From a bacterium (lineage in GTDB: Bacteria > Omnitrophota > Gorgyraeia > Velamenicoccales > JABMQK01), in the NCBI GenBank assembly GCA_013203265.1, contig JABMQK010000107.1, positions 1 to 6,242 on the forward strand: a stretch of 6,242 nt of DNA, given 5' to 3'. The notes beneath the pieces were generated by a model. The model ran no database searches, had not been told where the DNA came from, and worked only from the letters and a program-made list of their open reading frames with translations. Both the position numbers and the translations under genes were made by a program. Shown piece by piece: positions 6,238 to 6,242 of this stretch (positions are counted from its first letter, which is position 1; the number at the start of each line of letters is the position of its first letter).

Positions 6238-6242
6238 TAAAT

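Noticed and set aside
6234..6242. GTG overlapping the panD stop as the start of another gene
   Set aside because: No ribosome-binding site precedes it and only three codons are visible.

Overview
The window reads as a piece of an AT-rich bacterial chromosome, with every supportable gene on the + strand. It holds one 5'-truncated gene, a regulatory-looking intergenic region of about 310 bases, and six complete genes of ordinary metabolism. I see no transposon, phage gene, CRISPR array, tRNA or rRNA. The source organism cannot be fixed from sequence alone. The AT-rich coding, the acetyl-phosphate/acetate pathway, the TPR-bearing polytopic membrane protein and the subtype of GT20 enzyme suit an uncultured, probably fermentative lineage such as Omnitrophota; that is an inference from general resemblance, not a match I could test.

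Layout. Bases 1-750 are the C-terminal part of a membrane protein with three hydrophobic segments and about four TPR repeats, resembling the TMTC-like family. Bases 751-1062 carry a weak terminator-like hairpin, two candidate promoters, a perfect 18-bp inverted repeat, and a second stem-loop just before the next gene. Bases 1063-2541 (otsA) and 2542-3348 (otsB) abut with no gap and encode a trehalose-6-phosphate synthase-like GT20 enzyme and its phosphatase. A 99-base gap with a plausible extended -10 promoter leads into a tight group: thioredoxin (3448-3768), phosphate acetyltransferase pta (3786-4739), acetate kinase ackA (4762-5859) and aspartate 1-decarboxylase panD (5875-6237), with gaps of 17, 22 and 15 bases.

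How the genes work together. OtsA and OtsB would make trehalose from an NDP-glucose and glucose-6-phosphate, usually for osmotic or desiccation protection. Pta and AckA would convert acetyl-CoA to acetate with ATP formation, or run in reverse for acetate assimilation. PanD makes beta-alanine, the precursor of the pantetheine arm of CoA, so its place behind two acetyl-CoA-handling genes makes loose metabolic sense.

No wholly new system is evident. The most noteworthy details are the perfect inverted repeat and leader hairpin before otsA, an in-frame shortening of roughly 19 residues in both Pta and AckA with catalytic residues kept, a CFPC active site in the thioredoxin, and a GT20 enzyme of a subtype whose donor and product should not be assumed.
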